Positions 36,010 to 47,489 of a DNA stretch of 64,000 bases are shown here, piece after piece. Below the pieces are notes generated by a model that was not told the origin of the DNA, did not search any database, and saw nothing but the letters and a program-made list of their open reading frames with translations. Both the position numbers and the translations under genes were made by a program. Every line of letters begins with the position of its first letter. The first letter of the stretch is position 1. Source of the DNA: Margaritifera margaritifera (lineage: Eukaryota; Mollusca; Bivalvia; Unionida; Margaritiferidae); NCBI GenBank assembly GCA_029931535.1, contig JAQPZY010001670.1, forward strand, positions 4,612,501-4,676,500, in the 5' to 3' direction.

Positions 36010-37287
36010 TGCAAAATCTTGTTGTTTTGTTTGCTTGTTTGTTTTTTTTTTGGTAGGGGGGCAGGGGCGTATACAAATTACTTTACTTGCTCAGCTCTAC
36101 AAAATCTAGTGAGTTCAGGATATGGATGTATATGGCACATCTATATCCTGAGTGAAAGAGAAGATCAAATGCCTTGAGATTGGTGATGGTATTCTAACTA
36201 CATTGTAGTTCTACAAACCTCTCTACTTTGCTTCATTGCCAAGCTCTTCACCTCTAAGTATCCCCCTGGTACACTTTAGCTGGTATCCAAATCAGTTATG
36301 GATAGGGGTTACTACACATATGTCTACATACAGGAACAAGTGTTAGGGCCAGATTGGAGTTCAGCCTTGACTATTTATCTTTTCAGCAGCATTTTGCTCA
36401 GGGCATTCCAGTGTGTACATATCTGCATCATGACTCTTTGGAGCACCAGTTGTGAAATTTGACCCCCTTCAATTGCACTTGCCCCAAAACGAAACTTATC
36501 CATTTAATGCTTAATTGTACAGAAAGTAAAACTGTGGCAAATGCAAATACTGACTGACTTCCATATAATATATGAACAAAAAAAAAAGTATGCAAAGATT
36601 AAAGTTGAAAGTATATAGTTTTCTGCTTTTTTTTGGATATATTAATATTAGATTCTTCGATTTGGGTTTCACCATAACAAAACATATGTAATTGGAATGA
36701 TTATTATTATTATATATATACACACACAAACACAGACAGTAAAACATAAATTATCCAAACATTAATTATCCGGAACATTTCATCATATTGACTACTACCG
36801 TGTCTCCAGAAATTCTTATTTATTACAATGTACATGTACTTATAAATTAAACTAATCTGCATACCAATGTGCCAACAATGAACAGAGTAACAAAAATTAG
36901 CAACAAACACAACTGAATATGATCTCATACAATTATAATGACAATGGTACTATGAACAACTAAATTTTCTTTTTAAAAACTAAATGTAATTAAGAGAGAG
37001 GGAGAATAAAATAGGAAGAGAGCAAATTTATTCATATACCTGATTGTTGCAATGACGACATGTTATTTGTCATACAGAAAGTTATATCAAGCATTATTAA
37101 AGACTCATAATGGTCTGATCAAAGGCTTTCTGAAGCCTATGTAATTAACCATCAATCTCCAATCAATGGTGACTTAAAGGGTGATAAAAGTTAAACACTA
37201 TATATATACTGTATATATTGTACATTACAGAAGGCCTCAAGGTAGAGTAGTTCCAGTAAAAAATTGAGTTATCTTCTCTTAATAAAG

Positions 37288-37331
<44 letters not shown>

Positions 37332-38430
37332 TACTGTCACAGGTGTTAACAGAATCCATGTCAATTGAGTTTACCTTAATCAAAGCCTTTTGATACTCGT
37401 GTTCACATGTACACTTTGGAAATGACTTAGTATTTATTTAAAATATCTTTCTGATCTTAAACATATAAAATGTCTACAAAACATTAATATTTACTTAATT
37501 ACTGACACATATATGTCAAATGTACAATTATCCAACCAATCTAATCCAGATATATTTAATCATAGTTCTATTTTTTTCTTTAACCAAACTTTGATCATCT
37601 GGACAATCAATTATCTGGACAAATTCTATGTTGTCCAATCAATTATCCAGACAAAACCTCTGTCCACCATGAGTCTGGTTAATGAATACTTTACTGTATT
37701 AAGACTACTAAAAATCAAGACCTTCACACCAATTGTTTTATTTTCCACCTTGCTAAGTGTTAGTTGTTTTGCTATGAAGCACTTCAGCACAATTCAAATT
37801 TCAGCTCAGCTCCACAATGTTCATGTAAGGTTATAACGCTCACAAGAATCACAATGGGTAGGGTTTCGTGGAAGGGGAGGGGGTGGTATCTAAGTGTTTA
37901 ACTATGTCATATTTACATATACACACAACAGCTCAAGTTATGACCCAAAACACTGTGTGAAGCTGTCATAATCTTCTAGACTTAAGCCTTACCCTTCCAT
38001 GAGGCCTTAGGTTACTGTATGGCCTGCTTAGATCTGAGGCCTCACTCAATGGCAAGGCGTAACTCATGCATCTTGGTCTTTTTTCATCTATCTTTCTTGA
38101 CAAATGGGCCTTCTCTCCAAGAGTAGTTTGCTATGTACTCTGTGGCCTCTTTAAGTTTCTAAATATGTTGCTTATGTTGCTTATGTTTGGCAAACACTGG
38201 ACAGTGCTGTGTAAAATCTGTTACTAGTATTATATTCAAATGATTATAATTAGTTACGTATAATTTTCATAACTTCATTAATAAATACAGAGTTCTAACA
38301 TCACATTCAGCTGACTTAGAATCATCTCCATCTCTCTCTATCCCTCTCTCTCCATTCCAGGCAAAAGTTGCATACAAATGTTACAGACAGATGTATATAT
38401 AATAAGGATGTTAAGGCTGATAAAGACAAC
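36010..38430. other. Unassigned sequence with short simple repeats
   Basis: No element or exon recognised. Contains a (tta/att)n microsatellite at 37290-37329, a short (ta)n(ca)n patch near 36706-36735 and 'ctctctctc' near 38330-38355. The 'ggcaggggcgta' at 36060 resembles a hAT terminus but has no partner that I can see. Confidence 0.5.
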
Positions 38431-38435
38431 AAGTA

Positions 38436-38652
38436 CCGTATGTACTCGCGTATAGGCCAAGTCCAAATGCAAACAACATAGACCCTGATCTGCCATTGCA
38501 TAATGCGCCAGCAGATCAGGGTCTATGTTGTTTATTCTACTGATTTGTCTATACAAACTGCATAGACCCAGATCTGCCAGCGCATTATGTGACGGTAGAT
38601 CTGGGTCTATGCAGTTTGCAGCTGGTATTTGCTTATACGCGAGTATATACGG
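38436..38652 (+). mobile_element. Double-hairpin MITE, copy C (217 bp)
   Basis: The clearest copy. Left end CCGTATGTACTCGCGTATA, right end the inverse of CCGTATATACTCGCGTATA, flanked by TA at 38434-38435 and 38653-38654. Hairpin 1 runs about 38465-38535 (arms 'tgcaaacaacatagaccctg' and complement, loop near 'gcataatgc'). Hairpin 2 runs about 38553-38623 (arms 'caaactgcatagacccagat' and complement, loop near 'gcattatgtg'). Same orientation as copy A. Confidence 0.95.
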
Positions 38653-39039
38653 TATGTAAGGAAAATAATTTACTGCAAAACTAAACAGTAAAGTCATCTT
38701 CTGTATTATAGTACTGTAGTACCAAATTTCAGTTTAGAGGCAGTATCTCTTTTGTCACAAATCAATTTTAAGCATTAGATGTCAAAGTAAAATATGCATG
38801 TAAAAGAAGTCATCTGGAATAAATGCAAATACTGACATCAATTTCTACAATCTAAATTTCAGCATCTATTCAACATGCAACGTTAATTTTTTAATCTATA
38901 GCTAGCTAGTTTCATACACAAAAATAAGACCTCTTATATGTCAATAAACATTGATTTCATTACCTAAAAATACATTTCTTACTACAAAAAATGTAGACAT
39001 AAAATTCCAGTTTTAAGACTGGCTTAGATGTATGAATAT

Positions 39040-39143
39040 TTGTGTGAGTTTAATCAAAGAACTCTCTGCAGCTGAACCATTGTAGCAAAGATAAACTTGA
39101 GATGGAGACAGCAGCTGACCACAGTAGCAAGGACAAACTTGAG
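39040..39143. repeat. 43-bp minisatellite, left part (split by a SINE)
   Basis: Two to three units of the block 'gcagctgaaccactgtagca, aggataaacttgagatggag'. The array continues at 39385 after the SINE. Confidence 0.8.
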
Positions 39144-39384
39144 GTTTGTGGTTTTTGTGTGTTTAATGCCATTTTTCAGCACATGATAGGCTATACATGG
39201 CAGCCAGTATAACTGGTGGAGGAAAAACCCGGAGAGGAACCACCAACCCACAGGAAGCTACTAAAATGCTTTCTCACATACCCACGTTGGCTGAGCCAAA
39301 ACTCAAAGCCATTCAGATAGAGGTGACATGTGAGTGATATGTAAAGGCGAGCACCTTAGACCACTTGGCCACCCGGGGCCGCTG
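39144..39384 (-). mobile_element. tRNA-derived SINE, family 2, complete copy (241 bp)
   Basis: On the minus strand it begins 'ccagcggccccgggtggcca, agtggtctaaggtgctcgcc'. The A-box-like 'TGGCCAAGTGGTCTAAGG' is of Ser/Leu-tRNA style; the B box is decayed. It continues with 'cctctccgggtttttcctcc', 'agttatactggctgccatgt' and 'tcatgtgctgaaaaatggca', and ends in an A/C-rich tail. It is flanked by gacaaacttgag (39132-39143) and gataaacttgag (39385-39396), a 12-bp target duplication with one difference. The 3' half is of a type I remember from bivalve and gastropod SINEs. Confidence 0.85.
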
Positions 39385-39700
39385 GATAAACTTGAGATAG
39401 AGGCAGCAGCTGAACCAATGTAGCAAACATAAACTTAACAAAAAACTATCTGCAGCTGAACCACTGTAGCAAGGATAAACTGTCAAAGAACTCGCTGCAG
39501 CTGAACCACTGTAGCAAAGATAAACTTGAGATAAAGGCAGCAGATGAACCACTGTTGCATGAAAAAATTTGTGATGGAGGCAGCAGCTGAACAACTCTAG
39601 CAACAATAAACTTATCTAAGAACTCTGAACCACTGTAGCAAGAATAAATCTGAGACAGGCAGCAGCTGAACCACTGTAGCAAGGATACTTAAGATGGAAG
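39385..39700. repeat. 43-bp minisatellite, right part
   Basis: Six to seven diverged units (gcagctgaaccactgtagca, aggataaacttgagataaag). Same array as 39040-39143, interrupted by the SINE. Confidence 0.85.
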
Positions 39701-39829
39701 CAATCACAAAATATCTGCACTTTTTGTTTTGTAATTTCTGACCTAGATGGGACTGATGCTCTACTGTTAAAAAAAAATTCCAGGAATTCAGGATAAGACC
39801 AATTCTTCTTTTTAACTGCTGAGTGTTGA

Positions 39830-40428
39830 AACCATCTCTGATATTACAGAGCAATAAGATTTGCAATTTAGCTGCTGTGGCAGCCATGTCAGATTTAAGA
39901 TTGGCACCATTTTGCATTTAGGACCAACTAGAGATCATAAGGAGTCTTCTGGTGAAAATCCTATGTCAATATGATCATCAATTCTGGAGGAGTAGTGATA
40001 AGATTTTCATGATGTTGTTAATTTCTGACCATATTGGATGTCAGATCAGCATCATTTTCATTCTGGACCAACTAGATAGATACTATAAGAAGTCTTTTGG
40101 TGAAAACCCCATGTCTATGTCACTTTCCATTTAAGAGGAGTAGCAAAGATTTTCAAGATGGCTGCCATGATGGCCATATTTGATGTCTGGTCAGCATCAT
40201 TTTCATTCAGAACCAACTAGATATCATAATTAGTCTTTTAGTGAAAACTCCATGTAGAAATGACTTTCTGTTTAGAAGGAGTGGATAACAAGCCTTTCAA
40301 GATGGCTGCCATGGTGGCCATATGGGGTTTCAGATTGGCACCATTCTATATGACTTTCCAACTGGGAGAAGTAGTGATAACAAGATTTTCATGATGGCTA
40401 CTGTGATGGCCATATTGAATGTCAGACC
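39830..40428. repeat. ~140-bp satellite, second array, left part (about 4 copies)
   Basis: Same family as 34331-35660 ('tttaggaccaactagagatc', 'aggagtcttctggtgaaaat', 'caagatggctgccatgatgg'). It breaks at 40428 against the hAT terminus and resumes at 41926. Confidence 0.88.
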
Positions 40429-40619
40429 CAGAGATGCTGCCAGGATTTTATCTGATGTGGGGATCTCCCCCTTGTCACAAAAACAAGGGGGGAGTAGAAA
40501 AAAAAATGGGGGGGGGGGTGCTGACCATAGTTCATTATTTACCCAACACTTAAATATCCATCTCTCTTTCTTCATGCTCCACTCAGTGTTTAGTCTCTAC
40601 TGAAAGCAATATCTGCATT

Positions 40620-40850
40620 AGAGTCCCCCTCTAGTTATATAAGCATTAATCTGTTGACTGTTTCTGAGCTTAATCTGCTCCTTATCTGTGTATGAATAGT
40701 GTTCTGTGCTGAGAAGTCCCTTTCACAATCTGCTGACTGAAGGGGCATATACACAGCTAGCTTAGCCAGCTTTAAACAGTTGTAAAACTGTTCTTTATAG
40801 TTGTTTTGTAGAATTTCTATGGTTCACAGGCATTGTTTCATGGATATCCC
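40620..40850 (-). pseudogene. hAT transposase C-terminal dimerisation domain remnant
   Basis: The minus strand reads 'YKEQFYNCLKLAKLAVYMPL', then 'QSADCERDFSAQNTIHTQIR', 'SRLSSETVNRLMLI', a stop, 'LEGDS'. The order 'P.S.A.CER.FS..N.I.T..R.RL...T...LM.I.IEG' is the conserved C-terminal dimerisation region of hAT transposases. The TAA stands where 'I.IEG' would continue. The upstream catalytic part is absent, consistent with a deletion derivative. Confidence 0.85.
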
Positions 40851-41317
40851 TGCTTCAAAATGCATGTGATCTGGTGATTTGGCATGTCATAAGAGTTGAT
40901 GTCCTCAAGTTCAAATACTGATTTCCAATGTAAAATGATTTTTTTCCCATAATTTTTTTAAATATTACACAACATACCTCCTGGCTTGGTGTTGTGTTGT
41001 AACAATGTGTAATGTAACAGTAAAGATTTCTGAAACTTTGCATCAAAATTTTGGATTCTTTTTTGGCAGTTGATCTAACCCCACAACTGACATTATTTTA
41101 TTGTCCTCCATTTCATCCTTCACTTTCTTCATTCTGCCATTTACTTTGCTTATTCGTGTCAGCACTGACTTGAAGTTAAAAAGAATCAGTAATTTTCCGC
41201 CCAGCCATTGACTATAATCTCACCTTTCAGAAATGGACCGAAATTAGCACATGCACAAATGTGAGAAAAAGGCATCATTTGCAGAAACCCTCTAGAACAC
41301 AATTTTCTGTTATAAAT

Positions 41318-41540
41318 ACAGTAAAACCTGTCCAAATGGTCACCTTTACTCAGCAGTTATCTGTTCACAACAGCCTTTCTAATTTTCTCCAGGCAAATTT
41401 CCTATATAAATGTCCTGTATGTAATGGTCACCTGCCTTCCACAGTCAGCGGCCAGGTGTTTCCCAACCAAACAATGGTGTCTCCCTGCCTTAAGCAGTCA
41501 CTGGCGCATATCTACAGCAGTGACCGCTCAGTATTTTGCT
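41318..41540 (+). mobile_element. Possible nested DNA-transposon end with ~38-bp tandem inside the hAT copy
   Basis: 'tacagtaaaacctgtccaaa' is of the kind seen at termini of pogo/Tc1-like elements. It is followed by loosely repeated 'ggtcacct...cagcagt/cagtcagc...cagg' blocks through 41530. A similar start, 'tacagcaaaacctgttgcat', occurs at 56399. No inverted partner found. Confidence 0.35.
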
Positions 41541-41925
41541 TCACGAGGAAGGCATTATTTAGAAAAAGTAATATCATGTGAATCAATGTGCAAACATTTC
41601 TTATCTCACTTGTACTCATGTCACATTGATAGTGTAACTCAAAGGTGTCACTATGTCAAATTTGAAAGCGAGGAAGTTTTTATCATTAGAGTCGAAGCAA
41701 TTCGTTTGCTGGATGGTGGGAAAAGTAGTTGTGTTATTGTAGCAGAAATGGAAGTCACCTTTTGTGTCAGTGTGACAGATATAGTTAGATATCTTAATCC
41801 ATTTGCCTGTGAATTAAAACTATCTCTGAAGAAAAAAAGTTCTTAACAATTACTGTTTTCCAAGTGCATAAATTCATACAATTTTTGTGTGATTTGCACA
41901 CTTGCACACCCTGGCAGCATCTCTG

Positions 41926-42720
41926 CAAAAATGCACAATTTTCATCTAAGACTAACCAGACACCATAAGAAGTCTTTTGGTGAAAAGCCCATGTTGATTT
42001 GATTTTCTGTTCAGGTTGAGTATCAATAACAAGATTTTCAACATGGCTGCTGTGGTGGCCATACTGGATGTCAGATCAGCACCATTTTATTTTAGAACTG
42101 ACTAGGTATCATAAGAAGTCTTTTAGTGAAAACCCTATGCTGATATGACCATTCATTCCGGAGGAGTTGCTATAATATATTTAAGATAGCCACTGTGGTG
42201 GTCATATTGGATGTCTGAGTGGCACCAATTTCATTTAGGACCAACCAGACATCACAAAAAGTCTTCTGGTGAAAACCCCATGTCGATGACTTTCTGTTCA
42301 GGAGGAGTAGCAATACAATTTTCAAGATGACTGCCACGGTGGCCATATTGGTGTCAGATCGGTACTGTTTTCATTCTGGACCAACTAGACATTATAAGAA
42401 GTCTTTTAATGAAAACCCCATGTTGTTATGATCATCTACTCAGTAGGAGTAGCGATAACAAGATTTTCAAGATGGCCACCATGGCAGTCATAGTGGATGT
42501 TCGAGTAACACAATTTTCATTTAGGATTAACTAGACCTTGGGAAAAATGTGCATGTAAAGTTTCATGGCAGTCCTCTGAATAGTTTACAATAAGTAAAGA
42601 TAACAAACTTGTGCTAATGGACAAACGAATGGACGGCAAAAGACTGACAATGGACAGATGATGAAGGACAATAGGCCATCACATATGCTCTGGTCTGTGA
42701 CCAGCAGATCTAAATAAAAC
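41926..42720. repeat. ~140-bp satellite, second array, right part (4 copies plus tail)
   Basis: Continues the array cut by the hAT element. It ends with the same tail as the 34.3-35.7 kb array ('atgtaaagtttcatggcagt', 'aacaaacttgtgctaatgga', 'tgctctggtctgtgaccagc'). Confidence 0.88.
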
Positions 42721-42818
42721 AGTGGTCAACTGTAGGATTAAGACTTGAGGTGTAGTGAATCGAAATGATGACTGGAACCATGGAGAAAGAACAAAAATAG
42801 GTAATTACAAGTATATAT

Positions 42819-43063
42819 TAGGGTTGAAACGATATATCTATTCCATGTAATGATACATATAGTGATACACAACCTATGATATTATTCAATCCATGTAAAG
42901 AATAATGAGACAAAGGACTAATAATTATTCATTGCTGTTGAAGATTAAAACTAACTTGTATAATGTAAATATAATTTTGATTTGATTCTCCACCTTGAGT
43001 ATCGATGTATTGTAGAGCAAAATTATTGATGCATCAATACACTGGTGAATCGTTTCACTCTTA
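42819..43063. mobile_element. hAT-type MITE (245 bp) with exact 8-bp target duplication
   Basis: Termini TAGGGTTGAAACGAT and the inverse of TAAGAGTGAAACGAT (13 of 15 matching). It is flanked on both sides by GTATATAT (42811-42818 and 43064-43071). The 8-bp duplication fits hAT. Subterminal 'atcgatgtattg' and 'gatgcatcaatac' blocks are mutually related. No coding capacity. Confidence 0.92.
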
Positions 43064-43074
43064 GTATATATGGT

Positions 43075-44085
43075 GTTCATTATCTTCCTCAATTAATGGG
43101 TAAGTCTCCCTAATTGTTCTGACAAAACTTTGTACTGGGAATATAATGTAATATGAATTACAGTTTGTCAGTTATTAAGTACGATAGTTTGTTATGACAA
43201 AATCCTTTCCGGAAATACTGACTACTCTGAGTTACTTGTAACAATACTGATACTCATGTACACTATCCGACAAAATGATTTCAATGGCTCTGTATCCATT
43301 TGTCTATCTTTTACAAACTGTCTAGAACAATCTATTATTACCCACCCCCCAACCCTTTCTCTTCATAACTGCTGAAGGTGACTGTATCTGGATGAGGGCC
43401 AAGTATAGAGGTGGTGAGGAATTTGGCTGATCATCAGGCACAACTAGTTCTGCCTGACAATCTGTGGCCCTATGCCATCTGATAAAGGTAAGATACATGT
43501 ACATGTAGCTGCTTCTTACCTGATATCCCTCTCTCCATACACTTGATTGTATGTACAGTCATTCACATGTCTGCCCCAATTACAGACAGACAGACAGAAA
43601 AGGTTACAAGCACGTTTTTGGTAGTGCATATGTGATAGCATCTATAGGATCCAAATGGTCAGTAAGAAATTATGAACAATAACATGATGGTAAGACTATA
43701 GACTATTAAAAAATAAAAATTTCTCATGCCAATAAAAACATAAAAATGTAACAACTAGACAATATCTAAGGCTAATACATCCAAAAAACAGTTGCCTAAA
43801 TATTACCTTCTGCTAGAAAAGAATGGCATAACTTTCCAAATAGTTGAAGTTCATGCAACTAATTATACAAAAACATGACACATTAATGATTGGCTACACA
43901 AGTAATTAGCAAACATTAGTTGAACAAATGTAACAAATTGCCAACAATGCTGTATCTTGTGAACTCATAGGACCATAAAAACAAGATTCTGCTTGTAAAA
44001 AGTTAAAAACAGAGTTGACATGAAGGGAAGGTGAAAACGGGAAGATTTAATTTGCTATATTTCCAGATGCGGACTCCAATTAGAT

Positions 44086-44137
<52 letters not shown>

Positions 44138-44600
44138 TGTATACTGACTGATCAAGGCAGAATTATTATATACATTATCTTACCTAAAGATAGCTGCATT
44201 TGTTGTTTTGATTAAAGTAATGATGGTTAACTGTATAAAATCCAATTAATAACACTTACAGGAAAATGAACATCTTTTGAACTTCTTGCTGTAACTGACT
44301 TACTAGAAATATATACCTTCCAGATCAATAATCTCCAATCTAATACGATGAAAAACACAACATCCTTTTAGACCAAAGTTCTGAAAATGTGATGTTATAT
44401 ATAATTAACTGAAGTTTAAACTTTCCTAATTTATATCAGCCAAATTAGAAGGTAGTACTACTTAATAAGTGTAATATAAGAAAAATCTATCTAAACACCT
44501 CTTATTAAATCTTCCATCCCAAGTTTTGATGTTTATATGTGTATCTTCTATAAACATGAACTCTTTACATTTAAATGTCTCAGAGAGATTCAACTCTCAG
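43075..44600. other. Unassigned AT-rich sequence
   Basis: No exon or element recognised. Contains a 'cagacagacagaca' patch near 43585 and a (ta)n microsatellite of about 26 units at 44086-44137. Confidence 0.5.
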
Positions 44601-44618
44601 CTCTACATGTTAATGCTT

Positions 44619-44633
44619 ATCATATTATTATTA

Positions 44634-44677
<44 letters not shown>

Positions 44678-44678
44678 A
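44619..44678. repeat. (tta)n microsatellite
   Basis: About 18 units, one interruption. Similar loci: 22982-23040, 45928-45975 and 58050-58117. Confidence 0.95.
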
Positions 44679-44805
44679 GAAAGGTAATAAGGTCTTTGTT
44701 CTTGTTTTTGTGACCATAACCCTTTGACATATATACTGAGAAGAGACTATCATCATTGATTGTACAGAGATACTGGATTACAAGGAAGATGAAATGTAAA
44801 ATATG

Positions 44806-44932
44806 AATGTAATACATGTACATCATTTGACTCCCAATGTAATACATGTACATCATTTGACTCGCAATGGAATACATGTACATCGTTTGACTCCCAATGG
44901 AATACATGTACATCATTTGACCCCCAAATACT
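44806..44932. repeat. 30-bp minisatellite, about 4 copies
   Basis: Units 'aatgtaatacatgtacatca, tttgactccc' with single-base differences. The unit holds the palindrome 'tacatgta'. Confidence 0.9.
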
Positions 44933-44989
44933 AGTAGGTAGTGTGCAATTATTGGTTTAAAAAAAAAAAAAAAAGATAAAATCAGGACT

Positions 44990-45925
44990 GTTGAGAAAAA
45001 GCCCATTTTTATCAGTGGTGTTTGACTCCGTTACATGTATCAATAGAAAGGTAAAACCCAAGATGAAGTAGGCAAAGACTCTAAAATTACTGGATTTCAT
45101 ATCTTTCTTGCATTTAAACTTCTTCCTTTTATATTTTCATTGATCTACTCTAGATCTTTGTGTCAACACAGAAAGACTGGAAAAGGCATGGAAAAACTTG
45201 TAAAAAGTGAGAAAAAAACTATTTTAACATTCTCTACAAATTGAAAGCAGAATCTTGTCTTTATCCTAAAGAGTTCATCCATTCTGACGGCTGTACTTAC
45301 CCAATGGTACCATTTACTGCCCTCTTCTTTTCTCTTATTCTTTAATTATACAACGGAACAGTGTTCATTGTGGGAGCAAGAAAAAGAATATAACAAAGTA
45401 TGAACAACTATAATACTGTAGTACTTAATTACATCACATAATTATGTACAATATCACAGGCTACCATATTATTTGTTCCATATATAAAACAAACAGTAAA
45501 CCAGTAGTAATAGAAAGAAGCTATGGACTAATATGGAGGCTTTAAAAAGTAACTATTTCTTTCCTTACTTTGTCATGCCTTGAAGATCAAGAATGTAAAC
45601 ATATTTTACTTAAAGAAATTTTTCATTGTTACAGTATTATTATTGATTCTAGTACAAGCCTACTCAGTACATGTATATATGCATACATCTGACTACACTT
45701 GCCCTTTGTGCATTTCATGTACAGCTGTACATCTACTTTGTGTAAGGCCAAATAAATCTGAAGTTTTCAGAAGAATCCATATCAAAAGTTGCTTTAGGAT
45801 ATAGTAATGAGGAAGAGAATGTGGTACAATTAAAGAGAAATCACTATGATGAAAAAGCTTATTCCAGGATTTGATGTTCCCCACATTTTTGGGGAATTAC
45901 TGGAGTGTAGTTTTGTAGAGGACAG
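44990..45925. other. Unassigned sequence
   Basis: Only a donor-like 'CATTGG|gtaagt' on the minus strand at 45293-45302 preceded by a short open stretch. The acceptor and the coding sense are too weak for an exon. Confidence 0.45.

Positions 45926-45927
<2 letters not shown>

Positions 45928-45975
<48 letters not shown>
45928..45975. repeat. (taa)n microsatellite
   Basis: About 15 uninterrupted units. Confidence 0.95.
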
Positions 45976-46039
45976 TAATAATAACGATGAAAACTTTATT
46001 TTATGCAATATGTCAGTGAGTAAAGGAAAACACTACTGA

Positions 46040-47470
46040 TGATGCTGACACTAACAAACGAACTTAGGTCAGGGATTTACCAATAAAGATCTGCATGCAA
46101 AAAATCTGGGTCCAACATTCAGGGACCGTAACTCCACTAAAATACCATATAGGAAGCTGGATAATAAAATTTGGCTTAAGTTATATCAACAGAGAGCTGC
46201 ATATAATATTTTCTTGAATCCAATTAAGGGAATTATTACTGCATGAAAACAATAGTGGATGGCTCCCACAATCTGTGGTCACAACTCCACTAAATAATGA
46301 TGCAGACTGAATGCTGAGAAATTACATTACGCCAAGGTATCATCAACATAAAGTTGCAATCCATAATTGGTTGAAATCCACTAGGAATTAAGGGAGTTAT
46401 TGTGCACCAAGAAAACAGAGCGAGTCCGAAAATCAGGAGCCATGCATGATGAACATTTATCTGAGCAACACTGACAATAAAACTCAGCTGAGGTTTTAAT
46501 AATATGAAGCTGTCTACTAATTATTTTTAAAAATCCAATCAGTGAGTTATTGTGCAGAAATAAAAGTGGGTGGGTCTGATAATAACTCAGCTGTGGTGTT
46601 ATCAATATCAATTTGCATACCAAAGTTGGTTGAAATCCAGTTTAAGCTGCGTTACAGAACAGATTTTTAAAAAAAATTGTTTCTCTTGCTATTAACAACA
46701 ATTTTAACACAGTATTGGCTATATCATGCTGATGAAATGGGAGCTAAGTGCCTTTCCCGAGGACACACCGTGGCAGCAGACCTGGGCTGGCCTGTGTGGG
46801 TAATGAACCCATGACCCTTGGACTATGAGTCTGAAGCTCCTACCAACTGAGATAACACTGCTCCCTAGTTACTTACTGTACAGAAATGAAAGTGAATGGG
46901 TCCAACAAAAAGGGGCTATAACTCTGCTAAATAATGACAAAGAATGCTGATAAACTCAATATCAAACTGACAAACAAATTCAGTTGAAATCCAAATGTAA
47001 ATAAAAGGGTTGCTGTGCATAAATTTAAGTGGGTGATTCTGTCAACCAGGTTATAACTCATTAAATGATGACACATAAAGCCGACAATCAAACTCAGCCA
47101 AGGTGTAATGAAAATCAAGCTGTATACTAAATCTGATTGAAATCCAATAATAATCAAGTTTTTTGTGTGCAGAAATTGAAGTGGGTACATCTGATAATCA
47201 GGAGCTACATGTACAACTCCCTGCAAGATGATGCAGAATGCTGACAAAAGAGTTCAACCAAGGTCTCTTCAACATCAAGCAGTGTACAAAATTTGATTGA
47301 AATCCAGTAAAATAATAACAAGATTTACTGCGTGCAAATGAAAACAGTTGGGTATGAAAATCAAGGGTATAAGTCAGCTATACAATAACATAAAAGACTG
47401 ACAATCAAGCTCAGCTAAGGTCTCATCAGCAACTCTCTGAATGATATCAAGGCTGATTTGGATAAAGTTG
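46040..47470. repeat. ~150-bp satellite (family shared with 5.35-6.05 kb), about 8 copies, split by a SINE
   Basis: Same ordered blocks as at 5346-6045: 'aagtgggtgggtctgataat', 'tataactctgctaaataatg', 'tgacaatcaaactcagc', 'aaggtctcatcaatatcaag', 'ttggttgaaatccaataata'. Copies are diverged. Interrupted at about 46640-46868 by a tRNA-SINE. Confidence 0.85.
46640..46868 (-). mobile_element. tRNA-derived SINE, family 1, second copy
   Basis: On the minus strand: A box 'TATCTCAGTTGGTAGGAGC' (complement of 46836-46854) and B box 'GGGTTCATTACCC' (complement of 46798-46810), then a body with 'ggtgtgtcctcgggaaaggc' and 'tcagcatgatatagccaata', shared with 1340-1514. Inserted in a satellite unit: 'ttgaaatccagttta' is on the left and 'ttactgtacagaaatgaaag' on the right. 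The duplication is not clear. Confidence 0.8.
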
Positions 47471-47489
47471 ACAGATGTAATTCTCTGTC

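Larger units (their letters stand above)
40429..41925 (-). mobile_element. Internally deleted hAT transposon with 16-bp perfect termini (1497 bp)
   Basis: Left CAGAGATGCTGCCAGG (40429-40444) is exactly complementary to right CCTGGCAGCATCTCTG (41910-41925). The flanks belong to the same satellite, so the element inserted into that array. No 8-bp target duplication is visible (gtcagacc against caaaaatg), so the flanks have changed or were resected. The minus strand carries the C-terminal transposase domain near the left end. The right half holds unrelated sequence including 'acagtaaaacctgtccaaat' at 41318, which looks like the end of a further nested element. Confidence 0.85.

Noticed and set aside
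38338..38697. 119-residue minus-strand open frame
   Set aside because: It reads through both hairpins of MITE C. The same peptide style appears at the other MITE copies in both strands.
43500..43560. Donor-like ATCAG|gtaaga on the minus strand
   Set aside because: The open stretch before it is very short and no convincing acceptor is present.
45293..45345. Short exon on the minus strand with donor gtaagt
   Set aside because: The acceptor is weak, only about 13 codons are open, and the peptide has no family resemblance.
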